From Dehalococcoidia bacterium (GTDB lineage: Bacteria > Chloroflexota > Dehalococcoidia > UBA2979): a DNA stretch of 48,360 bases. The notes below the pieces were generated by a model, which was not told the origin of the DNA, did no database searches, and saw nothing but the letters and a program-made list of their open reading frames with translations. The stretch spans positions 1 through 48,360 of the forward strand of contig JADLFF010000056.1 in the NCBI GenBank assembly GCA_020845735.1, in the 5' to 3' direction. This document shows positions 26,103 through 34,934 of the stretch, piece by piece (position 1 is the stretch's first letter; every line of letters begins with the position of its first letter). The position numbers and the translations under genes are program-made.

Positions 26103-27032
26103 ATGACACAAGCGGTCTTTGGTCGCCGACCGGACCCCGCGGATCCCGTCCTGGAGGAGGCAACTGTCTTAAGACTCGCGCGGCGGCACCTGCCGTCCGT
26201 GTCAGCCGTCACCGCCATCGATGAGACCGGTGGCGAGGCGCGAGCCTACGTCATTGATGAGAGGTACATCTTCAAGACCCAGCGGCCACATCGCCTGCGT
26301 TCGAGTACGAGTCTCGAAAAGGCCGCCCTCCACGAGCAGCTGATCGCGCACGAATTCCCCGATGTCAGCATCCCCCGCGTCCTGGGCTACGGTCGTGACG
26401 GCGAGATCGAATACGTCCTGGAGACCCGCATGGCTGGAGTAGCCATTCGCGATGTCGCCCTGGAAGGCGAAGCGCGACGCGCTGTCTTGTTTGAGCTCGG
26501 CAAGACGTTGCGTCGGATCCACAGTGTCGACCTCCTGCCATTCGAGCGGAGTGGGCTGTTTCCCGGCGACAAGGACGAGCTCGACGTGCAGAGGCGCCTC
26601 GAGCGGAGTCTTGCCCAGGCCTGCGAGGCGATCGCGGCCCAGCCGGAGTTGTGGACGCTGGAACTCCCGCTGGAGGTCGCCGTGGCTCGTGTTCAAACGT
26701 TGGTACAGGATGGATCCCGCGCCCCGCTGCATACCAACCCCGGTCCGGAGCACGTGTTCGTCGACCCGGCCACGCTCCGGTTTACAGGCATCATTGATTT
26801 CGGCGATGCCTATATCAGTCACCCTGCGATCGACCTGCGGCGCTGGAGCAACCCGTCTGACCGTGCAGCCTTGCTGCAAGGCTATCGCGCTGAGAGCGAC
26901 GTGAGCGACGCCTTCGTACAGACGTCGCGCGCGGTTATCATCAGCGGCTTGATGCAAACCGTCGCGCGGTGGGGTCAGCGGCGCGATGAAGCGCTGGCAG
27001 ACCTGGCCTCCATCTTCGCCGAGGCTACTTGA
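26103..27032 (+). CDS. aminoglycoside phosphotransferase-like protein with altered catalytic loop
   Basis: A 309-residue protein from ATG 26103, with AGGAGG five bases upstream. The APH/choline-kinase fold is seen in RYIFKTQ (K58 for ATP), YVLETRMAGVAIRD, the catalytic loop LHTNPGPEHVFVD (residues 209-221), and IIDFGDAYISHPAIDL (D232, metal-binding). The usual HGD is HTN, so the catalytic base Asp is replaced by N212. It could be a pseudokinase, a binding protein, or an enzyme with another base. It lies downstream of the efflux genes and convergent with a decayed phosphatase gene. Its original substrate is not predictable. Confidence 0.78.
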   Translation: MTQAVFGRRPDPADPVLEEATVLRLARRHLPSVSAVTAIDETGGEARAYVIDERYIFKTQRPHRLRSSTSLEKAALHEQLIAHEFPDVSIPRVLGYGRDGEIEYVLETRMAGVAIRDVALEGEARRAVLFELGKTLRRIHSVDLLPFERSGLFPGDKDELDVQRRLERSLAQACEAIAAQPELWTLELPLEVAVARVQTLVQDGSRAPLHTNPGPEHVFVDPATLRFTGIIDFGDAYISHPAIDLRRWSNPSDRAALLQGYRAESDVSDAFVQTSRAVIISGLMQTVARWGQRRDEALADLASIFAEAT

Positions 27033-27068
27033 TGAACTCGCGGAACCCGGCGGCCCACACCGGAGGCC

Positions 27069-27741
27069 TCAGTCTGCGCAGCTATCGCTCAAGTGGCTGA
27101 TGTCGTTGAAGCAGCTCACGGCATTGCGAGCCCCTAAGAAGCGCACAGTGGAGACGGATGCACAGGCCGATTCGAATCGACTGTGCGGGATGTACAACAG
27201 CGAAGCGATGTAGCCGTTGACAACGCTTTCGTGCGCCACCGACGATGCGCTCCTGGGGATGATGTGCCATCAGGCGCTCCAACGTAGCGATTACTCGTCC
27301 TGGGAACGCTCGCCATTCGGCCTCCGCCTCTAGGCGCTGGCTCGAATCGTTTCGGCGGGAGCCCCCCGACAAAAGTTCGCTGGACGCGCTAGCGGCTGCT
27401 TCGGGACCCTGCAGCGGATCCGTGAGTCCGCGGAGAGCGGGTAGCTCCCGAACGGGACAACTGAGTGCGACCGACAAGCGCCCGGCGGTTTCACGGGAGA
27501 CGGACTCCGGGCCCGAGTAGATCGCCGCGATCGTGATCGTACTGAGGCGTCGTGCGAGTTTCTCCACCTGCTCGACGCCGACCGCGCTCAACCCTGTATC
27601 GCTAGAGCGTGCCGTTGCTGGATCCCGCACTGTCGGCTGCCCCGGCCGGATGAGTAGAAGCTCGCCAACCGCCGGGTCATCCTGAAAGAGCCGATCCAGG
27701 TCGCCGGTTTCGAACGCGTCGTCGTTCGTGAGTTCTGCCAC
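27069..27741 (-). pseudogene. frameshifted histidine phosphatase (phosphoglycerate mutase family)
   Basis: The fold is clear: LLLIRPGQPTVRD, then ARRLSTITIAAIYSGPESVSRETA, then ERLMAHHPQERIV. After that the frame leaves the family pattern. Dropping one base near 27240 (an extra G on the coding strand) restores VAHESVVNGYIASLLYIPHS and FNDISHL, ending at 27069. The catalytic RHG is also RPG here, so the nucleophilic His is absent. Two independent lesions argue for a pseudogene. GTG 27741 is used as start because a GAGG precedes it; TTG 27765 is possible. Confidence 0.8.
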
Positions 27742-28040
27742 AGGCTCGCCTCGCCGAAGGTGCAAGACGGAACGTAGCGTGCGAGCGTTAACGCTGAATT
27801 ATGCGGGCCTAAACCTTTTCGCGATGGAGGCTGTCACATTCGATACGCGCGATCCAACTGGACTGCGCGGTATCTTGGTTGGGCGTGCCGGACGCGACGC
27901 GCGTTGGTGGCGTTAATGACGCGGGTGCTAGCTGGCGCGACCGCGTGCGCGGCCTCTGGCGGTGGGATCCGGACCGCGCCGCGCGCGGGGAGACGCCATC
28001 TTGCACTAGCGCGTGCACGGTCGCGAGAACGGAGGACGCG

Positions 28041-28502
28041 GTGAAATGGGTCACACGCGCGCGGCCTAAGACGGATCGAATCGCCTGTCCGTGGTTAATT
28101 CGGCGCTTTATCGATGCCGACGCAGACATCGTCTACGTCGCGCCGGATGACGTCCTCGTTTACGCGAAGCGCGAGGGCGCGCGCTCGTTCGACGCGTCGG
28201 GTGCGGAATTCGAGCATCGCGACGGGAGGTGCTCGTTCGAAGTCCTGATACAGGAGTTCGGACTCGGCAACGACCCTGCGTTGTTACGGCTGGCGCGCAT
28301 CGTCCACGCCGCCGACGTCGCCGAGGACATCGACACGGATCCCGCGGGTCCAGGACTGCTCGCAATCGGCCTAGGCGGGCTCGATGTCGAGAAAGACGAT
28401 CAAGTCCTGCTGGAGCGGGGGAGCTGGGTGTACGAGGCGCTGTACGCTTGGTGCCGACAGGTGGAGCGCGAATCGGGGTCCCCGTCCGCGGTAACAGGTT
28501 GA
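28041..28502 (+). CDS. stand-alone ChrB C-terminal domain protein
   Basis: GTG 28041 has GGAGGA five bases upstream and starts exactly at the domain (VKWVTRARPKTDRIACPWLIRR). The 153 residues follow the ChrB_C pattern to the end: VLVYAKREGARSFDASGAEF, EHRDGRCSFEVLIQEF, ARIVHAADVAED and WVYEALYAWC. The ChrB_N half is absent. Single-domain forms are known in other genomes, often near chrA. It is divergent from the broken phosphatase gene. It is a different branch from the chrB at 19944, since the shared residues are mainly the domain signature. Confidence 0.85.
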   Translation: MKWVTRARPKTDRIACPWLIRRFIDADADIVYVAPDDVLVYAKREGARSFDASGAEFEHRDGRCSFEVLIQEFGLGNDPALLRLARIVHAADVAEDIDTDPAGPGLLAIGLGGLDVEKDDQVLLERGSWVYEALYAWCRQVERESGSPSAVTG

Positions 28503-28698
28503 TGGCGAGGGCACGGGCGACTACGTCTCTGATGTGAGCGAGCTCGAGCTCGACCCGGATCCTCGACTTCGGCGACGCGGATCTTCGGTGATGGCTACGC
28601 GGAGGGCGGCCTGAGCGACGGCTTCTTTATCGCGTGGCGGGCGGTGCGGATCTTTGCCGACGTGATCGCCATTGCCGGACGCCCGGACCGCCGCGCAG

Positions 28699-28925
28699 CC
28701 ATCGTCACAACCGTCAGTGGGATTGAGCACGAGGCGGGCCGAATCGGGACGAAGCGGCACAGACCGGAACGAACGGGGCCCGAGGTTGGGTTCCTCACCC
28801 CCTTGGAGTGCGCGCCGAGTCAGGCCGCCGCTGCCTTCCATGCGAGGCCGTAGGCGTGCCAGTCGGCCTCGATGCGGTGCGGGAGCACAAGGCGCGGGTG
28901 TAGGGTTACTGGAGTTGGGGCCTCC
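28699..28925. repeat. 240-bp direct repeat, copy B (next to recombinase 3' end)
   Basis: This copy matches 17136-17375. It lies in the gene-free stretch 28503-28905 and runs into the last codons of the recombinase gene at 28906-28925. The stretch 28503-28698 shows only poorly supported frames. The repeat ends within the attachment-like core, so it looks like the outer flank of an integration site. The same flank at 17.1 kb suggests that another insertion or duplication used the same target. Confidence 0.8.
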
Positions 28926-30348
28926 CCCGTCTCCACCACGCCATCATTTCGAGGGACTCAGTCTCATCTGGAGAAAGGATGACCGCCTGAGAGCCCCTCG
29001 TTCGCTGAAGTGCTCCTTGTAGGAGCGACCGGAATGCGGGCGACGGCGTGAACGCGCCGATGCGCCTGCTTTCGATGTCCACGTAGACGCGCTCGATGAG
29101 CGGGGCAACGAGACGTCGGCGTTCGTCCGGCTCCGCCTCCGCCCACATCGCTGGGACATCTCTGAACAACGCGGCAGCCTCGTCGATCGTGGGCTCTGAT
29201 GCCGTGGTCTTCGCACGGATCCTGGCGTCGACCTCTGCAAGCCGAACCCGATACTCGGCTTCCGAGAACGCCCCGTCGGCATAGGCACGACTCAGGCGCT
29301 TCCGCTGACCCTGGAGGTTCGCCAAGTTGGGCCCGTCGTCGCCAGCCACCGCGAACTCCGCCATACGGTCGCGCCAGTCTGATCTCAGCTCGACGGAGCT
29401 GATGATCTTGCCGATCTGCTCGTCCACGCGATGCGCAACGATGGAGCGGCCGTTCGTGTCGCAGGGCCATCCGTGACGCTCCCGGTACAACGGGTAGCCG
29501 AACTGGTTGCGGTCTGAGTGCAGGGCGCTCCCGCAGTTCCCGCAGTGGAGCATGCCGTGCAGGACGCTCGGCGGCCCGGAGCGCTGCCTCCGTGGTTGAC
29601 GCTCACCACGCCGCCGCAGTTGCACGCGCTCGTAAAGCTCCTCTTCTACGATTGCGGCGTGTCGGCCAGCGTATTCGCTCCCCTTGTGTTCGACGACGCC
29701 GACGTAGAACCGGCAGCGAAGCATGTCCTTCACTGTGTATGCCGTGAACATCCGGCCGGTGCGAGTCTTGAGGCCACGAGCGTTGAGCCAGTCAGCGATC
29801 TGGCCGTTGGTATCGCCGGCGGCCTTGCGCTCGAAGATGCCCGTGACTGCTGCAGCTTCCTCGCGCACTTCTATTGCGACTCCCGACTCGGCGTCGACCT
29901 GGTAGCCGAAAGGCACTGGTCCTACTGGGAATCCGCTCTCTGCGCGCACCTTCTTTGACTTAGCGACATGGACACCGAGTTGGTCGGAGAAGAACTCGGA
30001 GACACCGCCGATCATCGTTAGCATTAGCCGACCAGCAGGCGTCGTGAAATCGATACTCTCGGTGACGCTGGCGAAGCCGATGTGCGCGTCGCCGAGTCGC
30101 TGCAGGGCCTGGCGCTGGACCCCGACATTGCGCGCCCAACGATCCAGGGTGTGGACGATCACGACATCGAAGTGCCCGCGCGCCGCATCCTCGAGCAATG
30201 CGAGCAGCTGAGGGCGCCGTTCGATTTGGTCCGTGTGGGCACTGACACCCTCATCGGAGTAGAAGCGCACGAGCTCGTAGTGCTGTCGCTCGCAATGACG
30301 TGCGATCTCGCGCCGCTGCGCTTCCAGCGAGTTTGTCTCCGCTTGCTC
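28906..30348 (-). pseudogene. serine recombinase, 5'-truncated
   Basis: From GTG 30270 the frame gives 454 residues: the resolvase remainder (RFYSDEGVSAHTD, VIVHTLDRWARN, MLTMIGGVSEFFSD), the recombinase domain near 110-215, a zinc ribbon (HCGNCGSALHS, then GWPCDT) and a C-terminal coiled coil. In-frame similarity extends upstream to about 30348 (EQAETNSLEAQRREIARHC) but has no start codon there and meets a stop near 30405. The usual first residues with the catalytic Ser (YxRVS) are missing in every frame. The protein should be unable to cut DNA. The 3' end overlaps the attachment-like core. Confidence 0.82.
28910..28938. other. attachment-like site, left
   Basis: The 18-mer CCTCCCCCGTCTCCACCA at 28921-28938 recurs perfectly at 41775-41792. 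In both places TGGAG precedes it by six bases, so GGAG and CTCC can form a hairpin with a 7-base loop. This copy overlaps the 3' end of the recombinase gene, where it encodes the residues WWRRGRP. Such overlap of integrase end and attachment site is usual in islands. The string ends like the 3' end of a tRNA or tmRNA (CTCCACCA), but no such gene is seen here. Confidence 0.6.
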
Positions 30349-30523
30349 CCGCCCTGGGGCTGGGCGCGACGGCAGCGATGCTGTTCTTCCTTGAGGCGAC
30401 CGCGTGGTTTATCGGGGGCGCAGTCGTCCTGTTCGGAGTCATCCTCTGGGTGTCCCGACGCCCTCGCAGGCCAGTCGCTGCGTCCAGAGCGACGAGCCGG
30501 TAGGTATCCGCCTCGATCCGGGC

Positions 30524-30688
30524 TCATCGAGCCTGACGATGCTCCACCAAGAATGATACGAGTGCCCCCGGCACGACCGTACCTATCCCGACGAGGAGGG
30601 CGTTCGGATCCATCACGAACGCGAGACCGACGGCACCGGCCAGGCCGATTGCTGCCGGGATGGGAACCCACCCGACCGCAGGCCGCAT
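30524..30688 (-). CDS. small membrane protein (54 aa), unconfirmed
   Basis: The frame from ATG 30688 gives MRPAVGWVPIPAAIG, then LAGAVGLAFVMDP and ALLVGIGTVVPGALVSFLVE, ending HRQAR. Two hydrophobic helices and a basic tail are the only evidence; a GAGGAA lies too far upstream to be a good ribosome-binding site. The surrounding 538-base gap between the truncated recombinase and the P-type ATPase gene shows nothing else convincing. Confidence 0.3.
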   Translation of the reverse strand: MRPAVGWVPIPAAIGLAGAVGLAFVMDPNALLVGIGTVVPGALVSFLVEHRQAR

Positions 30689-30808
30689 GCGAAAGGGAAT
30701 TCCTCACGCAAACGACCGTTGGAGGTAGCCGGTGCCGTCGAGGGTGCCGCGCTGCATGTCGATTCACCGGACGAGCGAGCCTGAAGCACCGAGCGGGGCG
30801 TCGCTGCT

Positions 30809-33097
30809 CTAAACATCACTGAGCTCGTGGAAGAGCTCCTCCTCCTGCGCATTGTGCAGCCGCAGGATGGCGTGCAGACCATAGAGCAGCCGCTGAAACT
30901 CGACGCGCTCCGCGTCTGTCGGGCCGTCAGGCGACAGGTGCTTCTGAAGCGTGCCGAACTCGCGCGCCTGGAGCTCCAGCTCGTGGTGGGTGCGGCTCAG
31001 GGGAGCCAGCGGGTCCTCGCCGTGCAGCGCGCGCGCGAGGACCGGGTAGACACACTCCTCATCGGCGCGCTCATGCGGCAGCAAGACATCCTGAATCAAC
31101 GTCCCGACCTCACCAAGCAACTTCGTTGCGTGCCCGTTGTCCGTGGCATCCAGCTGCGCAGCAACGTCACGAAGCCGCTCGATACCTGCGTCGATTGAAC
31201 GGTGTTCCAGGCGCAGTTCGCGGATCATCTCGGGAGGGACGTTGCCCCGCACCCGTCGCTGCGGAACCGGGCTGAGCGCGCGGAGCGCCCAGAGAATGGC
31301 CGCGGCGTCGATGCCTTCCTGCAGGAATGCGCCGCCAACCGGCGCGAGCAGTCCGGCTGCCGCCGCGCCCATGGCGACGAACGCGAGTCCCATCCCGAGC
31401 AGCACACTCTCCCTCGCGATGCGGCGCGTGCGCTGCGCGATGCGGACGGCTTCTTCGAGACGATCGAGGCGATCCACCGCGATGACGACATCGGCCGCTT
31501 CGGACGATGCTGTCGCCCCGCGCGCGCCCATGGCCACGCCGACGTTCGCGCTGGCAAGCGCGGCGGCGTCGTTGATTCCGTCCCCCACCATCACGGTGAT
31601 CGCACCCGCGTCGCGGGCCGCCGCGACGGCGAGCACCTTGGACTCCGGCGACTGCTCCGCGAGTATGCGGTCGACACCGACCACCGCGCCCACGGTCGCG
31701 GCCGCCTCCTCGCGGTCACCTGTAACCATGACGATCTCGCGCATCCCGAGGCGTTTGAGGGCACGGATCGTCCGGGGGCTGTCCGGCCGGATCGGATCGT
31801 CCAGGAGCAATGCGCCGACCAGGACGGCGTCCACTGCGACCACGACACTGGAACCGCCGTGACGGGCGAGGCGGCGCTGCAGCGGCTCAGTGTGGTCTCC
31901 GTCGGCCTGTGCGGAGACCCATCGCATGTTGCCGACCAGCACCGCGCGGCCATCCACGATGCCGGCCATTCCACCACCGGCAACCTCGGCGGATGCGCTG
32001 GGTAGCGAAAGCGCGACGCCGCGCTCTTGCGCGGTGCGAACCACCGCGGCCGCCAGCACGTGCGATGACATCTGGTCGAGAGATGCAGCGAAATGCAGAA
32101 CGGTCGTCGCGTCGAGTGCGCCGACCGTCGCCACGTCGGAGAGACGTGGTGCGCCCATCGTCAGCGTTCCGGTCTTGTCGAAGAAGAGCACTTGCGCCTG
32201 TGCCAGGGCTTCGAGCGCGCCGCCGTCGCGCACGATAATGCCCCGGCGCGCGCACCTCGATATCCCGGAGACAACCGCGATCGGCGCGGCGAGCAGCAGC
32301 GGGCAGGGTGTCGCGACCACCAGCACGGCGAGCGCGCGGACGGGATCACCCGAGACGGCCCAGGCGATACCGGCAACGAACAGAGTCAGCGGTACGAACA
32401 GCGCGGCGTAGCGGTCGGCGAGGCGGACGAACGGCGATTTGCGCTGCTGGGCGCTCTGGACCAGGCGGATGATCCCGGCGTAGGTGCTGGCTTCCGCAGT
32501 GGCGGTGGCCCGCATCTGGAACGGTGCCCCGGCATTGACTACCCCACTGGAGAGTGGATCGCCGGGCGCATGCTCGACGAATCGGGACTCTCCGGTCAGC
32601 GCCGACTCGTCGAGGATCGCCGCATCGACCGTCACACCGTCGACAGGGACGCTGTCGGCTTCCTTGATGAGGAGCCGGTCGCCGACCTGGACCTGGTCGA
32701 CGGGGATGTCGGTGAGGGTGTCGCCGTCCATCCGGTGGGCGGTGTGCGGTGCCCGTTTCAGCAGCGCTGAGAGCTCTCGTTCCGCCCGACCCGCGGCGTA
32801 TTGCTCGAGTGCGGCGCCGGTGCTGAGCATCAGCGCGATGACGGCAGCCGCCAGATACTCGCCGAACCAGAGCGCCCCGACCATCGCGAGGATGGCGATC
32901 AGATCGACTCCGGCCTGGCGGTTCCACAGTTGCCTCGCGGTATCCAGGAGCAGGGGAAGCAGCGCGAGGCAGGAGATGCCGATCCAGAGCACGTCCGCCG
33001 CGACACTAACACCAAGTCCTCGGAACGCGAGCCCAGCCACCAGGCCACCGGCCGACAGCGCCAGCAGGGCGCGCGTGATCCACGGTGAATCCAGCAT
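30809..33097 (-). CDS. P1B-type metal ATPase fused to a hemerythrin domain
   Basis: Residues 1 to about 600 form a heavy-metal P-type ATPase: actuator LDESALTGES, membrane motif ATPCPLLLAAP (C265), phosphorylation site DKTGTLT (D307), MVTGDREEAA, and hinge VGDGINDAAALA. It lacks the usual N-terminal metal-binding domain and uses TPCP rather than CPC. From about residue 615 to 762 comes an HHE hemerythrin domain: LEHRSIDAG, LLPHERADEE, RTHHELELQ and RLHNAQEEEL supply the His and Glu ligands for a di-iron site. The ATPase would export a metal, and the cytosolic domain could sense oxygen, NO or iron. It is followed upstream on the same strand by the ferric-reductase-like cassette, 54 bases away. 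Confidence 0.88.
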   Translation of the reverse strand: MLDSPWITRALLALSAGGLVAGLAFRGLGVSVAADVLWIGISCLALLPLLLDTARQLWNRQAGVDLIAILAMVGALWFGEYLAAAVIALMLSTGAALEQYAAGRAERELSALLKRAPHTAHRMDGDTLTDIPVDQVQVGDRLLIKEADSVPVDGVTVDAAILDESALTGESRFVEHAPGDPLSSGVVNAGAPFQMRATATAEASTYAGIIRLVQSAQQRKSPFVRLADRYAALFVPLTLFVAGIAWAVSGDPVRALAVLVVATPCPLLLAAPIAVVSGISRCARRGIIVRDGGALEALAQAQVLFFDKTGTLTMGAPRLSDVATVGALDATTVLHFAASLDQMSSHVLAAAVVRTAQERGVALSLPSASAEVAGGGMAGIVDGRAVLVGNMRWVSAQADGDHTEPLQRRLARHGGSSVVVAVDAVLVGALLLDDPIRPDSPRTIRALKRLGMREIVMVTGDREEAAATVGAVVGVDRILAEQSPESKVLAVAAARDAGAITVMVGDGINDAAALASANVGVAMGARGATASSEAADVVIAVDRLDRLEEAVRIAQRTRRIARESVLLGMGLAFVAMGAAAAGLLAPVGGAFLQEGIDAAAILWALRALSPVPQRRVRGNVPPEMIRELRLEHRSIDAGIERLRDVAAQLDATDNGHATKLLGEVGTLIQDVLLPHERADEECVYPVLARALHGEDPLAPLSRTHHELELQAREFGTLQKHLSPDGPTDAERVEFQRLLYGLHAILRLHNAQEEELFHELSDV

Positions 33098-33151
33098 GAG
33101 TGCCCTTACGTCACATGCGTACTTCCGGCGATCGGAGATGCAGCACCGACC

Positions 33152-33817
33152 TCAGCCGGTCCGGACGACTCGGCTCGCTCTCGTGCGTCCGGCCAGCGCC
33201 ACCAGCACGCGGAACACGACCGCAGCCGTCACGACCGCCGTCGTCACGATGTAGAACCACTGTACGAATGGCTGCGCGCTGTCGGTGCCCGCCGCAACGC
33301 TGTGCACCACGGCGAGCACGAACGCGCCGAACGCGAACGCGTGGATCGCGCGCCACAGAGTGTACGAAATTCGCTTTCGCAGCCACGAGGTTATGGCGAG
33401 TACCACGAGTCCCCACGTGGCAATCGCGCCGAGGGCGAGCGCGCCCGTCAGCCGCTCGGCGGCAAATGGCACGAGTGCCTCCACCAACGAGATGTGCGAT
33501 TCCGTGTGGACTACGGCTGTGAGGATGTGCAGGACCGTACTGATGAGGGCGGCAAGCGCCCACTGCTGATGCAGGTCGAGTACGGTCTTGCGAGCTACCC
33601 ACGCGTCGAGTCCGCGCGCACTCACCAGCACCCCGAACAGCATCGATAGCGTGAGCGCGACGTAGGCGACGAACCCGAGCGCGCGCGCTGCCCACCAGAG
33701 CAGCGGGAGGTCAGCCGCACTGGCGCCCGCGAGCGTGGCCCACGCGGCATTCGCCGTCGCCATCGCCGCCAGCAGGAGGAACCCCGTCGTCGACGTGCGT
33801 GTGAGCAGAGCTGTCAT
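33152..33817 (-). CDS. ferric-reductase-like di-heme membrane protein (cassette 1)
   Basis: ATG 33817 overlaps the ApbE stop as ATGA. The 221-residue protein has about six membrane segments. Four His in two adjacent helices, H83/H97 and H159/H172, are spaced 14 and 13 residues apart, as expected for two stacked b-hemes in the ferric reductase-like transmembrane family. The protein would carry electrons across the membrane. No cytosolic FAD/NAD(P)H domain is attached, so electrons must come from another source, perhaps through the ApbE-modified partner. It is the last gene of cassette 1, with the ATPase gene downstream. Confidence 0.85.
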   Translation of the reverse strand: MTALLTRTSTTGFLLLAAMATANAAWATLAGASAADLPLLWWAARALGFVAYVALTLSMLFGVLVSARGLDAWVARKTVLDLHQQWALAALISTVLHILTAVVHTESHISLVEALVPFAAERLTGALALGAIATWGLVVLAITSWLRKRISYTLWRAIHAFAFGAFVLAVVHSVAAGTDSAQPFVQWFYIVTTAVVTAAVVFRVLVALAGRTRASRVVRTG

Positions 33818-34674
33818 TGCGCGAGCCACCGTTCCATCCCCGGTGTCATCAACCACCGGCCGTCCGCGTGCTGAAGCATGACATCGGCGTCGAACCGGGT
33901 CACCGCGGGCAGCGCTCGATCTGCGTCTGCGATGAGAGCGGTGCCGAGCACGTCCGCGGTCTCGGCGTCGCGAGCGACCACGATGGCGGTCACATACGGC
34001 CCCTCGGCAGGGCGACCCGTCACTGGTGCGATGATGTGGTGCGCCTGTCCGGATTCGGTCGCCCACCGCCGATGCAACGAGGAAGACGTCGCGACCGCCC
34101 CCGAGCCGAGCGAGACGCGGTAGTCATCGGCAACGCCGATGCTCCATTTGTCAGTATCGGCGGGACGGCCACCGACACGGATGTCACCACCGCCATCGAC
34201 GAGGTAACCGTCGGCACCGGCTGTCTCGAGCATTCGCGCGACCAGGTCGACCGTCCATCCCTTGACGATCCCACCCAGGTCGATGTTCCCGGTCCCTGAC
34301 AGGGTGGTCTCACCGCGGCGCACGCGGACTTCGAGGTTGCCGGATCGGTCCGCTGTCGGTGGTCGTCCTGGCTGGATCGCCTCGAAAGTGCGGTCATAGC
34401 CGGCGGTGATGACCGCGCTGCCGACCGCCGGGTCAAAGGCGCCTTGAGTCCAGAGTTGATAGCGCAGCGCCCGCCGAACGACCGACGCCAGCACGGGGTC
34501 GTGCAGCCTGCGTTCGATGTTCAACCGTGAGAGCGCCGATGCCGGGCGAAACCGCGAGAACCGGCACTCCTCTCGGTGCACCATCGCTTGCACCTGAGGC
34601 AGGGTGCGCGAGGCGCAACCATCGATACGCACGTACCACTCGGTACCCATCGCCCGGAACGTCGTCTCCGTCAT
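33814..34674 (-). CDS. apbE: ApbE-type FAD:protein FMN transferase (cassette 1)
   Basis: ATG 34674 overlaps the previous stop as ATGA. The 286-residue product has the ApbE order: FRAMGTEWYVRI, FSRFRPASALSRLN, GAFDPAVGSAVITAGYD, GNIDLGGIVKGWTVD, YLVDGGGDIRVGG, HHIIAPVTGRP, and TADVLGTALI. These bind FAD and Mg2+. The usual HHIxDP is HHIIAP here, a change absent from the second copy. ApbE attaches FMN to Thr or Ser of extracytoplasmic partner proteins. No signal peptide is obvious, so the site of action is uncertain. A partner with a canonical FMN-binding domain is not encoded in the window. Confidence 0.9.
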   Translation of the reverse strand: MTETTFRAMGTEWYVRIDGCASRTLPQVQAMVHREECRFSRFRPASALSRLNIERRLHDPVLASVVRRALRYQLWTQGAFDPAVGSAVITAGYDRTFEAIQPGRPPTADRSGNLEVRVRRGETTLSGTGNIDLGGIVKGWTVDLVARMLETAGADGYLVDGGGDIRVGGRPADTDKWSIGVADDYRVSLGSGAVATSSSLHRRWATESGQAHHIIAPVTGRPAEGPYVTAIVVARDAETADVLGTALIADADRALPAVTRFDADVMLQHADGRWLMTPGMERWLAQ

Positions 34675-34919
34675 GAAGCCCTCGATCGCCGGACTGGGGC
34701 GGCCTGCACTCGCCCTGGAGCAGCTGGGACGGGCACCAGTTGGCCCGACGCGGCCGCCGCTGCCCCGCCCGACACAACCGGCGAGGCCGTCGAGACCTGG
34801 ACCTGTTGTGGCTGGGCAACGGCCGCCGCCTCGTCGGCGTGGATGATCGCCACCCACGCGGCCGCAAACAGGACCGCGCTCGTGGCCGTGACTGACGCGT
34901 TCACCATCGTGCGGTCCAC
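34671..34919 (-). CDS. small TM protein with Ala/Pro-rich tail (cassette 1)
   Basis: GTG 34919 has AGGAGGT six bases upstream. The 82 residues comprise a single hydrophobic helix (VTATSAVLFAAAWVAIIHA) and an Ala/Val/Pro/Gln-rich tail that should lie outside the membrane. The stop overlaps the ApbE start (ATGA). The 172-residue protein at 39162 holds the same place in cassette 2, with a similar helix followed by ADEAA or ADAHVAA. No known family is recognised. Conserved place and coupling suggest a membrane partner of the ApbE or heme protein. Confidence 0.75.
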   Translation of the reverse strand: MDRTMVNASVTATSAVLFAAAWVAIIHADEAAAVAQPQQVQVSTASPVVSGGAAAAASGQLVPVPAAPGRVQAAPVRRSRAS

Positions 34920-34934
34920 GATCGACCTCCTGTG

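Noticed and set aside
28521..28841. Minus-strand 106-residue frame in the 240-bp repeat region
   Set aside because: Composition follows the repeat DNA; the matching stretch at 17 kb is shifted by an indel, so no shared protein is conserved.
28870..28938. Possible tRNA or tmRNA ending at the CTCCACCA string
   Set aside because: The upstream hairpin lacks a TTCRA-type T loop, and no matching acceptor 5' strand or other arms are found in either copy.
30300..30503. Plus-strand frame with two hydrophobic segments
   Set aside because: Its first part overlaps real recombinase coding sequence and no ribosome-binding site or family is seen; possibly a remnant, not supportable.
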